A stretch of 43,899 nt of DNA from Calidithermus chliarophilus DSM 9957 (GTDB taxonomy: Bacteria > Deinococcota > Deinococci > Deinococcales > Thermaceae), in contig NZ_KE387023.1 of the NCBI RefSeq assembly GCF_000430045.1, positions 1,353,384 through 1,397,282 on the forward strand, in the 5' to 3' direction. The position numbers and the translations under genes were made by a program. Below, one piece after another: positions 24,284-33,201 of the stretch; positions within the stretch are counted from its first letter, which is position 1; each line of letters begins with the position of its first letter. Under the pieces are notes generated by a model, which made no database searches, was not told where the DNA came from, and saw only the letters and a program-made list of their open reading frames with translations.

Positions 24284-25063
24284 CTAAATCCCCGGCTGCG
24301 TCAGGTAAATGTGCTCCAGCTCGGCCTCGAGCTGTCCCAGCGCCTTGTCGAGCGGGCCGCCCTCGTAGGGCAGCGCGGCGTAGGCCTGGATCTGGACGTT
24401 CTGCTTGAGGCGCTTGAACACCGGGGCCACGGCCTGGGGGCCGCCTTCTTGCAGGATCAGGAGGTAGCGGCCCTCGCCCAGGCGGAACACCAGGTCGGGG
24501 CCGCGCAGGGTCTGCAGGATGGGCTCGGGGGCCTGGTCGGGGGCGGTCTGCAGCATGAGCATCATCATGGGGCGGGCGGCGGCCATGGGCTCGAGGCTCG
24601 GCGCCAGGGCCATCAGGGCGGCCCGGTTCATGGCCCCGCCGCGCTCGCGGTAGGATTCCTGCTGCAGGCTGGGCAGGGGCGGGGTCTCCCGCTGCTGGAG
24701 GAAGTACAGGCCGCAGAGCACCGCGACGCCCGCCCCCAGCGCGGCTACCGCGGCGCTGCCCTGGTAGAAGACGGGCATGGAGGTGAGGCTTAGCGCGGCG
24801 TGGGTCGCCACCGTGTAGCCCAGCAGGCCCAGGCCAAGCACCCAGCACAGCCGCACCGCCGCCACCGCCGGGGCGCGGTTGTAGAGGCTGGCGGCGCCGG
24901 TGAGGATGAGGGCGGCCATCAGGTAGGCCAGGCCTGGGTAGAGGTCCTCGCGCTGGGAATAAAACCACAGAGGGGCTATACCCAGCAGCAGGAAGATCCA
25001 GGGCACGGCGTACAACCAGGGCATCCTCTCCAGCATAGGACATTCCGCCTCATATCCGAACAT
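24284..25063 (-). CDS. Membrane protein with degenerate GGDEF-like domain
   Basis: A 259-residue protein. Four or five membrane spans occupy about residues 15-145 ([63 protein letters not shown]). The soluble part from about 155 follows the outline of a GGDEF domain, with [15 protein letters not shown] at the position of the RxGGDEFxxLL strand-turn and [17 protein letters not shown] as the final helix. The signature is GEGRY, so diguanylate cyclase activity is not expected. It may act as a receptor or be inert. The ATG at 25063 has AAGGTGAG five bases upstream; ATG 25036 is an alternative. Confidence 0.6.
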   Translation of the reverse strand: MFGYEAECPMLERMPWLYAVPWIFLLLGIAPLWFYSQREDLYPGLAYLMAALILTGAASLYNRAPAVAAVRLCWVLGLGLLGYTVATHAALSLTSMPVFYQGSAAVAALGAGVAVLCGLYFLQQRETPPLPSLQQESYRERGGAMNRAALMALAPSLEPMAAARPMMMLMLQTAPDQAPEPILQTLRGPDLVFRLGEGRYLLILQEGGPQAVAPVFKRLKQNVQIQAYAALPYEGGPLDKALGQLEAELEHIYLTQPGI

Positions 25064-25178
25064 CTTTCTCACCTTCTGCCTTGTTTTGCTCTCCCACACG
25101 GCAAAAACGGCCGCCACCCCAGAGGGGACGGGGTTACCCTTTGGCCGGGGCCGATGCGGGAGAATAGGTTTGGACACG

Positions 25179-26450
25179 ATGAGCCCACTCGCCGAACGCC
25201 TACGCCCCCGCCGCCTCGAGGAGGTCGTCGGGCAGGAACACCTCACCGGGCCCGGCAAGCCCCTGCGGCGGATGCTCGAGACCGGCCGCCTGCACTCCTT
25301 CTTGCTGTGGGGCCCGCCCGGAAGCGGCAAGACCACCCTCGCCCGCCTGCTGGCGCAGGGGGTGGGCAAGGAGATGATCGCGCTCTCGGCGGTCAACGCC
25401 GGGGTCAAGGAGATCAAGGAGGCGGTGGCGCGGGCGAGGGAGGTGGGCGGGCTCGTGCTTTTCCTCGACGAGATCCACCGCTTCAACAAGTCGCAGCAGG
25501 ACGCGCTGCTGCCGCACGTGGAGTCGGGGCTCTTGACCCTGATCGGGGCCACCACCGAGAACCCCAGCTTCGAGGTCAACCCGGCGCTGCGCTCGAGGGC
25601 GCGGGTCTACGTGCTCAAGCCGCTCGACGAGGACGCGGTGCGGCGGGTGCTCGAGCGGGCCCTGAACCACCCGGAGGGCCTGGAGGGGGTGGAGGCCGAG
25701 CCCGAGGCGCTCGAGCTCATCGCCCAGGCCTCGCTGGGCGACGCCCGCCGGGCCTTGTCGGCGCTGGAGATGGCCGCGCAACTCGGCCACGGGCGGGTGG
25801 ACGTGGGGGCCGTCAAGGAGGCGCTGGGCAGCCAGACCCTGGTCTTCGACAAGGGCGGCGAGGCCTTCTACGACCTGATCTCGGCGCTGCACAAGAGCGT
25901 GCGGGGCAACCACCCCGACGCGGCGCTGTACTACTTCGCGCGGATGCTCGAGGGCGGCGCCGACCCGCTGTACCTCGCCCGCCGCCTGGTGCGCATGGCC
26001 GCCGAGGACGTGGGCCTGGCCGACCCCCTGGCCCTGCGCCTGGCCGTCGCCGCCCGCGACACCTACGAGTTCCTGGGCAGCCCCGAGGGGGAGCTGGCCC
26101 TGGCCCAACTGGTGGTCTACCTGGCCCTGGCCCCCAAGTCCAACTCGGTCTACGTCGCCTGGAAGAAGGCGCAGGACCTGGCCCGCCAGCACCCCGACGC
26201 CCCGGTGCCCCTCAACCTGCGCAACGCCCCCACCGGCCTGATGAAGCAGCTCGGCTACGGCGAGGCCTACGCCTACTACCACGACGACCCCGAGGGCAGC
26301 TTCGCCCAGCCCTACTGGCCCGAGGGGATGCGCCCCGCCGAGCTCTACGAGGCCAGCGGCGAGGGCTGGGAGGAGCGGGTGCGCGAGCGGCTCAAGGGCC
26401 TGCGCGAGCGCTTCCGCAAGGCCGAAGGGTCACAGCCGCATCGCCGCTGA
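25179..26450 (+). CDS. rarA: Replication-associated recombination protein A
   Basis: A 423-residue AAA+ ATPase of the RarA/MgsA/WRNIP1 family. [19 protein letters not shown] at the start is followed by Walker A GPPGSGKT (45-52), Walker [10 protein letters not shown] (94-102), sensor 1 [10 protein letters not shown], and the C-terminal tetramerisation region with [19 protein letters not shown]. It acts at stalled forks, remodelling replication and recombination intermediates. The start at 25179 matches the family N-terminus. Its 3' end overlaps the convergent lipoprotein gene by 21 bp. Confidence 0.93.
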   Translation: MSPLAERLRPRRLEEVVGQEHLTGPGKPLRRMLETGRLHSFLLWGPPGSGKTTLARLLAQGVGKEMIALSAVNAGVKEIKEAVARAREVGGLVLFLDEIHRFNKSQQDALLPHVESGLLTLIGATTENPSFEVNPALRSRARVYVLKPLDEDAVRRVLERALNHPEGLEGVEAEPEALELIAQASLGDARRALSALEMAAQLGHGRVDVGAVKEALGSQTLVFDKGGEAFYDLISALHKSVRGNHPDAALYYFARMLEGGADPLYLARRLVRMAAEDVGLADPLALRLAVAARDTYEFLGSPEGELALAQLVVYLALAPKSNSVYVAWKKAQDLARQHPDAPVPLNLRNAPTGLMKQLGYGEAYAYYHDDPEGSFAQPYWPEGMRPAELYEASGEGWEERVRERLKGLRERFRKAEGSQPHRR

Positions 26451-26969
26451 GAGGCTGAACAGCCCGCCGCCCCCCTGGAAGCTGCCCAGGTAGCTCAGCT
26501 CGAGCACGTACGTCGAGAACGCGTAGCCGCCGGTGAGCTGGTAGACCCAGCCGCTGACGGCCTGCCCGTCGACCGAGAAGCCGACCCACTGCACGCGGGG
26601 CGAGAGGTAGAAGGCCTCGAGGCCCGCCAGCAGCCCCACGTCCACGACCACCGGGATGCCCACGGTTTCGGGCACGAAGAGCACGTAGGGCAGGGTCAGG
26701 CCCGCGTCGAGGCTGAGGCCGGGCTCGAGCCGCTGCTTGACCCCGGCCCGCACCCCCAACTGCGCCGAGACGTTGAACTCGGTCTCGCCGTCGCCCCGCG
26801 CGAAGGCCAGGTACGGCAGGACGCCGCCCCCGCCCCCCGTACTCACCACCCCGCTCAGGCCCACGCTGACGCTGCTGCCGTCGACCGGCTCCGGGGTGCG
26901 GAGCACCGAGACCGGCAGGCAGCCGCTCAGGACGGCCGAGGCCGCCACCGCCAGGGCAAGTTTTCTCAT
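26430..26969 (-). CDS. Putative outer-membrane-like lipoprotein
   Basis: A 179-residue protein with a lipoprotein signal ([17 protein letters not shown], Cys17). The mature region alternates hydrophobic and polar residues, with many glycine and aromatic residues ([37 protein letters not shown]) and ends FSLSAAMRL, resembling a small beta-barrel. No family is recognised. TAGACT lies exactly six bases before the ATG at 26969, an apparent leaderless promoter. Confidence 0.7.
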   Translation of the reverse strand: MRKLALAVAASAVLSGCLPVSVLRTPEPVDGSSVSVGLSGVVSTGGGGGVLPYLAFARGDGETEFNVSAQLGVRAGVKQRLEPGLSLDAGLTLPYVLFVPETVGIPVVVDVGLLAGLEAFYLSPRVQWVGFSVDGQAVSGWVYQLTGGYAFSTYVLELSYLGSFQGGGGLFSLSAAMRL

Positions 26970-26988
26970 GACCCCAGTCTAGCCGACT

Positions 26989-27519
26989 TCAGCGCTGCAG
27001 CAGCGGCCAGGACATGTCCTTCTCCGAGATCACCTCGATGGGCAGCGGCCACTCGATGCCGATGGCCGGGTCGTCGGGGCGCAGGCCGCGCTCGGTGCCG
27101 GGGGTGTAGAACTCGGAGACCAGGTAGAACACCTCGGCCCCGTCGGTGAGGGCCTGGTAGGCGTGGGCGAAGAGGGGAGGCACGTAGAGCGCCTTGCGGT
27201 TGTCGGCGCTGAGCTCGAGGCCGAACCACTTCAAGTAGGTGGGCGACTCCTGCCGCATGTCCACGATCACGTCGAAGACGGCCCCGCGGATGCAGCGCAG
27301 GAACTTGGCCTCCAGCGCCGGGGGCACCTGGTAGTGCAGCCCGCGCACCGTGCCCTTCTTGTGGTTGTAGGACATGTTGCCCTGCACGAAGCGGTCGGGG
27401 AGGCCGTGCTGGGCGAATTCCTGCTCGCAATAGGCGCGCGCGAAGAAGCCCCGGAAGTCCTCGCGCGGCTCGAGCTCGACCACGAAGGCGCCCTTCAGGG
27501 GGGTCTCGGTGAATTTCAT
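26989..27519 (-). CDS. rfbC: dTDP-4-dehydrorhamnose 3,5-epimerase
   Basis: A 176-residue cupin-fold epimerase with RGLHYQ (His62), Lys72 and Tyr132 at the catalytic positions of RmlC, plus VFDVIVDMRQESPTYLKW. It converts dTDP-4-keto-6-deoxyglucose to the 4-keto-rhamnose isomer in dTDP-L-rhamnose synthesis. The other rml genes are not in the window, so it is an isolated member, possibly serving S-layer or envelope glycan. The start at 27519 gives the standard N-terminus MKFTETPLKGAF; a GTG at 27537 is an alternative. Confidence 0.9.
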   Translation of the reverse strand: MKFTETPLKGAFVVELEPREDFRGFFARAYCEQEFAQHGLPDRFVQGNMSYNHKKGTVRGLHYQVPPALEAKFLRCIRGAVFDVIVDMRQESPTYLKWFGLELSADNRKALYVPPLFAHAYQALTDGAEVFYLVSEFYTPGTERGLRPDDPAIGIEWPLPIEVISEKDMSWPLLQR

Positions 27520-27645
27520 GGGCTCGAGTATATCCACGCGGGCCGCGAAAAAGCGCGTCGGACGGCCGGAAAGCCGCGTGAACTGGGCGTTACGGCGTTT
27601 CGGGAGGGGGGCAGAGCGATCGAGCGTGACTTTTTTGGATTCCTA

Positions 27646-27675
27646 TTGACAAGCCGAAAGTGAGAAGGTTATTAA
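27646..27675 (+). promoter_or_regulatory. Strong promoter of the PKD lipoprotein gene
   Basis: A perfect TTGACA at 27646-27651 and TATTAA at 27670-27675 with an 18-nt spacer, in a locally AT-richer stretch. A leader of about 90 nt follows, ending with GAGGAGG before the ATG at 27774. Confidence 0.65.
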
Positions 27676-27773
27676 TAGACCCGTTCCAAGGGAGTGATTC
27701 TTTGGTTCGCCCGTTACTGACGGCCTAAAGCCCTATTTCCACCCAAAACTGGGACTCCAGAGGAGGCGCTTGC

Positions 27774-30125
27774 ATGAAGCGTTGGCATACCCTACTGGCC
27801 TTATTTGCCCTAGCCGCCCCCGGTCTGCTGGCGGCGTGTACCCAAGCCCCCAAGGCCCGGCCAGCCTCGTGGGGCGCGCAGGCGGACGCGGCCGTGTCCA
27901 AGCCCAGCCGCAGGGGAGGGGGCCTGTCGGCCCAGTCTGCCCCCGGCACCGTCGCGTGGAGCCATAGCGAGGGCTACGCCGCTGAGCTGCTGGGGGTAGG
28001 GATGGGCACCACCCCGGCCTCCTCGCCCACCAACACCAACCCCGCCACCCTGGCCATCCCCGACCCCGCTAGCGCCAAGCGGGTGCTGGCCCAGGTGGTG
28101 GTCAAGGGCGGCAGCCGCCTCGGCACCGACGAGCCGGAGGTGACCTACCCCCAGTACCGCCAGCCCTACAAGGTCACCCTCACCCTCACCTGCGGTACCC
28201 AGAGCACCCCGGTCGAGCTGGCCGAGCCCAGCCACACCACCGAGTTCGGCTGGCACTATGAGCACGACTTCGCCAACCTGAGCTGTACCCAGCCGCTCAG
28301 CCTCAGCGCGCAGGTGGATGGCGCGGTCAACGACGACCCCGACCGGCCTTTCTACAGCCCGCGCAGCTTGCAGGCGGTGGTCTTCCGTCCCGCCAGCCCC
28401 TCCGCCCCCGCCAGCAGCGGCGCGGCCCCCCACGCCGATTTGTGGTGGGGTCAGGACCGGGTGACCTACTCCCTCGACCTGCCCCTCCCCTCAGCCTCGT
28501 CCGGCCGGGCGGTGGACGTGAGCTTCATCCTGGCCGACGCCGCGCCCGAGCCCGACGAGCGGGTGATGGTGGTGCGGGCCGAGGCCGGGGGGGTGGCGCT
28601 CGAGCAGACCTACCGCAACCACAACGTCGGCGACGAGCTGCGCATCGACACCCTCACCCTGCAGGGCGTGCCCGGCAGCGCCAGCTCGGTGCGGGTGACC
28701 TTCTCCTCCCCAGTCGGCGACCCCGACCGCATTGCCTTCACCGGCGGGGACTCCTTCTTCGTCAGCGGCGTGGTAGCCACCGCCAGGCCGGCTGGCTCCC
28801 CGCCTGCGAATACGGCTCCGATGATCTCGAGTTTCACCGCCAATCCTAACCCTGTGGGGGTCGGCCAGCCGGTGGCCTTCTCCTGGGTTACCTCGGACGC
28901 GGACGGTGACGCCCTGACCTGTACCATGGATCTGGGCAACGGCACCCGGCAGGCGGTTCAGGGGGATTGCAGAAGCGCGAACACCATCACCCATACCCCG
29001 GATACGGCCGGGGCGTTCACGGTGACCCTGACGGCCAGTGACGGCAGGGGAGGCACCGCTACCCGGAGCCTGACCCTCGAGGTGACCCCGCCGCAGTCCC
29101 AGCCTTACCTCGTGCCCTTCCCGGGTTCGGCGGTGCAGCAAGCCTGGCAGAAGGTGCTGGCCCTGCCGACGGTCTCGGCGCTCGGCTTGCGCTTCAACCT
29201 TGCCGAGGCGCTGGCCTCCACCTCCGGCCAGGGTGACTACTCCCTCTTCGTCCCCGAGCCCCTCCGCGCCGACTCGATCTATGAGTTTGTCCTGGTCAAT
29301 GCCGCTGTGGAGAGCGGGCGGGTGATGGGCGCGCTGCGCTACGCCTTCGACCTGCACAACGACCTGGCGGACGTGACCAACCTGCTGGAGAACCGCACCA
29401 CCCGTATCACCGGCGTGAGAAGTGCCACTACCGAGCAATTGGCCGCTGCCCTTGAGCCGGTCCTCGCTGCCCCTGCCTTCAGGTCGTCGCTAGGGTTGCT
29501 CACCCACAGAGCGGGGCCGGCGGTCGTGGCATCCACGAGTGGCTGTAACAGTTGCGCCCAACAGCTCAGCGACTACAGAATTGCACTGCAACTCTACGCC
29601 CAGACTGCCGCCAACACTCTCACCGACCTCAGCAGCATTTTCTGGGGTTACTTCGTCAGTGTCGGGGGGGTGCTGGGGACAAACATTGCTGCGGGGTGGT
29701 TCAGCTCGATCAATGTGGCGGGGGATTTGGCCGTCAATGCCCTCAATTTCGCCTTCATTGTCCGTGGCGGCCAGGCCCTGCGCGCCTACAACCGGGTATT
29801 CGCCTGCGCTCGCAGCAACGACCCGAACTACGAGACCGGCACGGCCGTCATCGCGGTGCTGTCCCCGCCCCTGCCGGGCAACCGCCTGGTCTTCGTGCAG
29901 AGTGTTCCCGAGCGCATTAGCCTAGGCAGCGGGCAGATCCGGACCGACGACCTCGAGGGCAGCGCCCGGCCCATCCTCGAGGCCGCCGTGCCCAACGCCG
30001 AGTTCGTGTTCGAGGAGTACAGCGGCCGGACAGTGCTCCCGGGCGGCAGCCAGGTGGACGCCTCGACCCTGAGCATCTCTACCGCCTACGCCACCTCGGT
30101 CACGGCACCCCTGTGTATGCCCTGA
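27774..30125 (+). CDS. Large surface lipoprotein with PKD domain
   Basis: The 783-residue protein begins with a lipoprotein signal (MKRWHTLLALFALAAPGLLAAC, Cys22 lipidated). Residues about 60-340 are beta-rich with no recognised family. Residues about 345-440 form a PKD/Ig-like domain (NPVGVGQPVAFSWVTSDADG, GAFTVTLTASDGRGG). The C-terminal ~340 residues are more hydrophobic, with a CNSC pair near 590 and LNFAFIVRGGQAL, and match no family I know. It is likely exposed on the periplasmic or cell surface. The role is unknown. A strong promoter and GAGGAGG site suggest high expression. Confidence 0.75.
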   Translation: MKRWHTLLALFALAAPGLLAACTQAPKARPASWGAQADAAVSKPSRRGGGLSAQSAPGTVAWSHSEGYAAELLGVGMGTTPASSPTNTNPATLAIPDPASAKRVLAQVVVKGGSRLGTDEPEVTYPQYRQPYKVTLTLTCGTQSTPVELAEPSHTTEFGWHYEHDFANLSCTQPLSLSAQVDGAVNDDPDRPFYSPRSLQAVVFRPASPSAPASSGAAPHADLWWGQDRVTYSLDLPLPSASSGRAVDVSFILADAAPEPDERVMVVRAEAGGVALEQTYRNHNVGDELRIDTLTLQGVPGSASSVRVTFSSPVGDPDRIAFTGGDSFFVSGVVATARPAGSPPANTAPMISSFTANPNPVGVGQPVAFSWVTSDADGDALTCTMDLGNGTRQAVQGDCRSANTITHTPDTAGAFTVTLTASDGRGGTATRSLTLEVTPPQSQPYLVPFPGSAVQQAWQKVLALPTVSALGLRFNLAEALASTSGQGDYSLFVPEPLRADSIYEFVLVNAAVESGRVMGALRYAFDLHNDLADVTNLLENRTTRITGVRSATTEQLAAALEPVLAAPAFRSSLGLLTHRAGPAVVASTSGCNSCAQQLSDYRIALQLYAQTAANTLTDLSSIFWGYFVSVGGVLGTNIAAGWFSSINVAGDLAVNALNFAFIVRGGQALRAYNRVFACARSNDPNYETGTAVIAVLSPPLPGNRLVFVQSVPERISLGSGQIRTDDLEGSARPILEAAVPNAEFVFEEYSGRTVLPGGSQVDASTLSISTAYATSVTAPLCMP

Positions 30126-30169
30126 CCTCCCTGGCCAGGGATCATTTCTGTTAGAATGGACCCGATCTG

Positions 30170-30478
30170 ATGAAAGGCCCGATCGCCGACTTCTGGTTGT
30201 GGTACAACCTCAGCTTCGCGTTCATCTGGGTGCCGGTGGCCGGCATCTTCCTGGTCGACGCCCTGCGCGGGCTCTACCACCGCTACCGGGACACCAGCGC
30301 GGCGCTGGCGTGCCGGGTCGCCCGGGCCTACCACGCGGCCTTCTGGCTCACGCTCTTCTTCGGCGTGGCCTTCCCGGCCCTGATGTTCTGGCTGGTCGAG
30401 GGGGACGGCTTCGCGGCCGGGCTGTACCTCCTGTTCTTCGGCTGGCGCTTCTACCTGTACTTCTTCGCGTGGCGGTGA
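30170..30478 (+). CDS. Small integral membrane protein
   Basis: A 102-residue protein with three hydrophobic segments: FWLWYNLSFAFIWVPVAGIF, AFWLTLFFGVAFPALMFWLV and GLYLLFFGWRFYLYFFAW. It has basic residues between the first two (RGLYHRYRD), so the N-terminus is probably outside. No family is recognised. TAGAAT at 30152-30157 precedes the ATG by 12 bases, giving a nearly leaderless transcript. The following gap, 30479-30633, shows no gene or repeat. Confidence 0.65.
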   Translation: MKGPIADFWLWYNLSFAFIWVPVAGIFLVDALRGLYHRYRDTSAALACRVARAYHAAFWLTLFFGVAFPALMFWLVEGDGFAAGLYLLFFGWRFYLYFFAWR

Positions 30479-30633
30479 GGCTGGAGGTGACCCTACCGCA
30501 TGAGCGGCTCGAGCCCGCGCCCCGCCCTCCTCTACCGCTGGTGACCCCGCGCCGTCCCTGGCGAGCATGAGCGCCCCGGCCTGCGACGGGGATGAAGGGT
30601 GCGGCTCCCCCGGCGGTGGGCCTCGTATGCGGG

Positions 30634-31404
30634 TCAGTCCGCCGCGCTCGCCAGCAGCGGCCTGGCCTTGCGGGCGAGGGCCTGGTAGAGCTCGAGGAAG
30701 CGCTCCTTGGCCCGCTGGCCCAGGAAGCCGGAGGGGGTGAGCTCGGGGGGCAGGCCGGGGTCGAGGAAGAGCAGCTTGCGGGCCTCGTGGACCAGGCGGG
30801 TGAGCTCGACGAAGGCCTCCTCGGGGGTCTGGGTTTTGGGCTCGGGCTGGGCCAGGAAGGCGCGGTAGCGCACCTGGGCGGCCTTAAGGTCGAAGGACTT
30901 CTCGATGAGCTCGACGGGGTCGGTGCTGGAGAAGCGCTGGCCCTGGAAGAGCTCGACGTAGTTTTGCAGGCCGTAGAAGCCCACCAGGTCGCGGGCGGCC
31001 TCGAGGCTGCCGTTGGGGCTGACCCACACCCCGGGGGCGGGGGTGCCGTAGCCCAGCAGCACCAGCTCGTTGCGGAAGCGGTCGCGCACGGTGCGCTTGG
31101 CCTCAGGCACGGCGTAGACCAGGATGCGCCACTGGCCGTCCCAGGGAGCGCCGTAGCTGTACAGCCGTGCCCTCACCTGCTCGACCTGCCAGGCCACGCG
31201 GGGCGAGAGGCGGTAGTAGGCCTTGCGGCCGCTGCGCTCGGGGATGATCCAGCCGCGCTTGACGCTGCGCGAGACCGCGGCCCGCACCGCCGGCTCGGAG
31301 AACTCCAACAGCTCCATCCAGCGGATGAGATCCCCCACCCAGGCCCGGTTTTCCGGGTAGAGGTGTTCCATGTAGAGGGTGAAGAGGTAGGACCGGGCCC
31401 GCAT
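30634..31404 (-). CDS. PaaX-family transcriptional regulator
   Basis: A 256-residue regulator with the PaaX N-terminal winged helix (ARSYLFTLYMEHLYPENRAWVGDLIRWMEL, then VRAAVSRSVKRGWIIPER) and the PaaX central and C-terminal domains (WDGQWRILVYAVPEAKRTVRDRFRNEL). PaaX represses phenylacetate catabolism and binds phenylacetyl-CoA, but no paa genes are present here, so the target is unknown. TAGACT six bases before the ATG at 31404 gives a leaderless start. It diverges from the M23 peptidase gene across a 207-bp gap in which nothing else is recognised. Confidence 0.85.
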   Translation of the reverse strand: MRARSYLFTLYMEHLYPENRAWVGDLIRWMELLEFSEPAVRAAVSRSVKRGWIIPERSGRKAYYRLSPRVAWQVEQVRARLYSYGAPWDGQWRILVYAVPEAKRTVRDRFRNELVLLGYGTPAPGVWVSPNGSLEAARDLVGFYGLQNYVELFQGQRFSSTDPVELIEKSFDLKAAQVRYRAFLAQPEPKTQTPEEAFVELTRLVHEARKLLFLDPGLPPELTPSGFLGQRAKERFLELYQALARKARPLLASAAD

Positions 31405-31611
31405 GGCGTCAGTCTAGCCCTACGCCCCACGGATTTCCAGCACCCCGGCCCAAAAGCGTGGGTTTGTGCCCTGGCTCAAGACGATTCTAACCCGTCGGCA
31501 CCTGCTCTGGCTCCAGGGAAAGCCGTGGGCGAAGGTGAAGAAGGCTTTAACACCGGCCATGGTGGTTCGTCCGTCACGTGGGTAACGCGGGGCGACCGGT
31601 AAAGTAGGGCG

Positions 31612-32535
31612 ATGCGCCTGTCGCGCCCCCGCTCCAGCCCTGCGCAGTGGCTCTCCAAGGGAGTCAGCCTGCCGCTTTGGGCCTTCGTGCTGGGGTGGGG
31701 CCTCCTGATCGGGATGGTGCTCTACCTCGGACTCAGCCTGGGCCGCTCCGGGCAGCAGGACGCCCGCCTCGAGCAGCTCATGCAGCAGGCCCGCAAGCTG
31801 CAGCTCGAGCTGCGCGCCGAGCGGAGCCGCAACGAGGCCTACGCCCTGGAGGTCGTGCAGATGCGCCAGAGCCTGCAGGCGCTGGAAGGGGAGATCAACC
31901 GCCTGCGCAGCAAGAACGGGCTGCCCAAGGTGCGCCTCCTCCCCGACCCCGCCAGCGCCCCGCCGCGCCCGCAGGACCCCAAGGAGCCCAGGGGCGGCGC
32001 CGGGGAGCCGGTGGAGCTCGGCGACCTGCTCATCGAGCTGCGGGTACAGGCCGAGGCCTTCAGTTACGAGCTCGAGAACCTCGAACAGTCCATCGCCAAC
32101 GCCCTCCCCGACGAGATCCTCCTCACCGAGCCCCGCGGCACGCCGCTGCGGGTGGCGAGCCGGGTGACCTCGCTCTTCGGCTACCGCGGCAACCCCTTCG
32201 GCGGGGGGAACCTCGAGTTCCACAACGGCCTCGACCTCGCCGCCCCGGCCGGCACCCCCGTCTACGCCACCGCCCAGGGCGTGGTGGAGGAGGCGGGCTG
32301 GAACCCCATCTTCGGCCTGATGGTGCTGCTCGACCACAACAACGGCTACCGCACCCTCTACGGCCACCTCTCGAGCCTCGCCGTGAGCCAGGGCCAGCGC
32401 GTGCGCATGGGCCAGATGCTCGGCCAGGTGGGCTCCACCGGGCGTTCCACCGGCCCCCACCTGCACTACTCGGTGTTCCGCTACGGCCTGGCCGTAGACC
32501 CCCAGGCCTACGTCTTCGCGCGGGCCTCGCGCTAA
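31612..32535 (+). CDS. M23 family endopeptidase (LytM domain), membrane-anchored
   Basis: A 307-residue protein with one N-terminal membrane span (about 21-43), a coiled coil (about 48-100), a proline-rich linker and a C-terminal LytM domain. The zinc motif HNGLD (H204, D208) and HLH (H283, H285) are intact, with H252 also conserved, so it should be an active peptidoglycan endopeptidase. It probably trims cell-wall crosslinks during growth or division. TAAAGT lies six bases before the ATG, a leaderless-type promoter; the same GGTAAAGT octamer precedes the sigma-factor gene at 33202. Confidence 0.9.
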   Translation: MRLSRPRSSPAQWLSKGVSLPLWAFVLGWGLLIGMVLYLGLSLGRSGQQDARLEQLMQQARKLQLELRAERSRNEAYALEVVQMRQSLQALEGEINRLRSKNGLPKVRLLPDPASAPPRPQDPKEPRGGAGEPVELGDLLIELRVQAEAFSYELENLEQSIANALPDEILLTEPRGTPLRVASRVTSLFGYRGNPFGGGNLEFHNGLDLAAPAGTPVYATAQGVVEEAGWNPIFGLMVLLDHNNGYRTLYGHLSSLAVSQGQRVRMGQMLGQVGSTGRSTGPHLHYSVFRYGLAVDPQAYVFARASR

Positions 32536-32541
32536 AGGGAG

Positions 32542-32564
32542 AACCCGGCCCCTGAGGCCGGGTT
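32542..32564. terminator. Convergent terminator hairpin
   Basis: AACCCGGCC and GGCCGGGTT form a 9-bp stem around CCTGA between the convergent M23 and CHRD genes. T-tails are short (TT), so the hairpin is clear but termination strength is uncertain. Confidence 0.65.
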
Positions 32565-32580
32565 CCGGGTTTGGCCGGGC

Positions 32581-33033
32581 TTACTGCTTCACCAACTGGC
32601 CGCGGATCTCGCCGCTGGTGTGGGTGACGCTGTGCACGTTGATGTAGAGGTTGCCGGCCTCGAGCGCGGCCTTCTGCTCGGCGTCGAGCTTGACCTCGCC
32701 GCTGAAGGTGCCGCTGAGCAGGTCGGAGGCGGCCTGGACGCTCAGGGCACTCACCACTTCGCCGTTGACGCCGGGAGCGCCGATGTGCAGGTGTACCCCG
32801 CCCCCGACCGCGGTGGCGAGCTGGGAGCTGAGGTCCTTGAAGCTGCCGTTGATCACCAGCGTGCCGTCCGCCCGGAGGGTCGCGGTAGCCGTGCCCGTGG
32901 CGCTGGTGACGACCGGCGGGTTCTCGTTCTGCCCTTTGAGCTCGCTCTTGTAGGTGGCCGTGGTGGTCTGGGTGCAAGCGCCCAGGGCCAGGGTAAGAGC
33001 CAGCAATCCGACGATTCCGAATGTCTTTCGCAT
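32581..33033 (-). CDS. CHRD-domain lipoprotein
   Basis: A 150-residue protein with lipobox LALGAC (Cys20) and a complete CHRD domain: LKGQNENPPVVTSATGTATATL, VHLHIGAPGVNGEVV and LYINVHSVTHTSGEIRGQL. CHRD domains were first noted in chordin and occur in many secreted bacterial proteins of unclear function. GGAGGTGA precedes the ATG at 33033. It diverges from the ECF sigma gene and could be one of its targets, which is inference from position. Confidence 0.88.
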   Translation of the reverse strand: MRKTFGIVGLLALTLALGACTQTTTATYKSELKGQNENPPVVTSATGTATATLRADGTLVINGSFKDLSSQLATAVGGGVHLHIGAPGVNGEVVSALSVQAASDLLSGTFSGEVKLDAEQKAALEAGNLYINVHSVTHTSGEIRGQLVKQ

Positions 33034-33201
33034 CGTTCACCTCCGATCTCACCGTACGTGAGCCAGGTAAAGCTTAGATTTGAAATGGGAGGGTTCTTCG
33101 AGAAACTTCAAAAGCGCTTAACTTAACCCCTCGCGGTAACGCCGCCGGAGCCTGTTCCAATCCGCCGGGAAGGGGCACTACGTATGGTAAAGTGTGCCCG
33201 C

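Noticed and set aside
24284-25579. A longer start for the GGDEF-like membrane protein, up to 25579
   Set aside because: The extension would be antisense to rarA and lacks family character; the AAGGTGAG site fixes the start at 25063 or, alternatively, 25036.
30634-31404. Linking the PaaX regulator to a local phenylacetate pathway
   Set aside because: No paa genes occur in the window, and the hpa-type genes lie more than 25 kb away.
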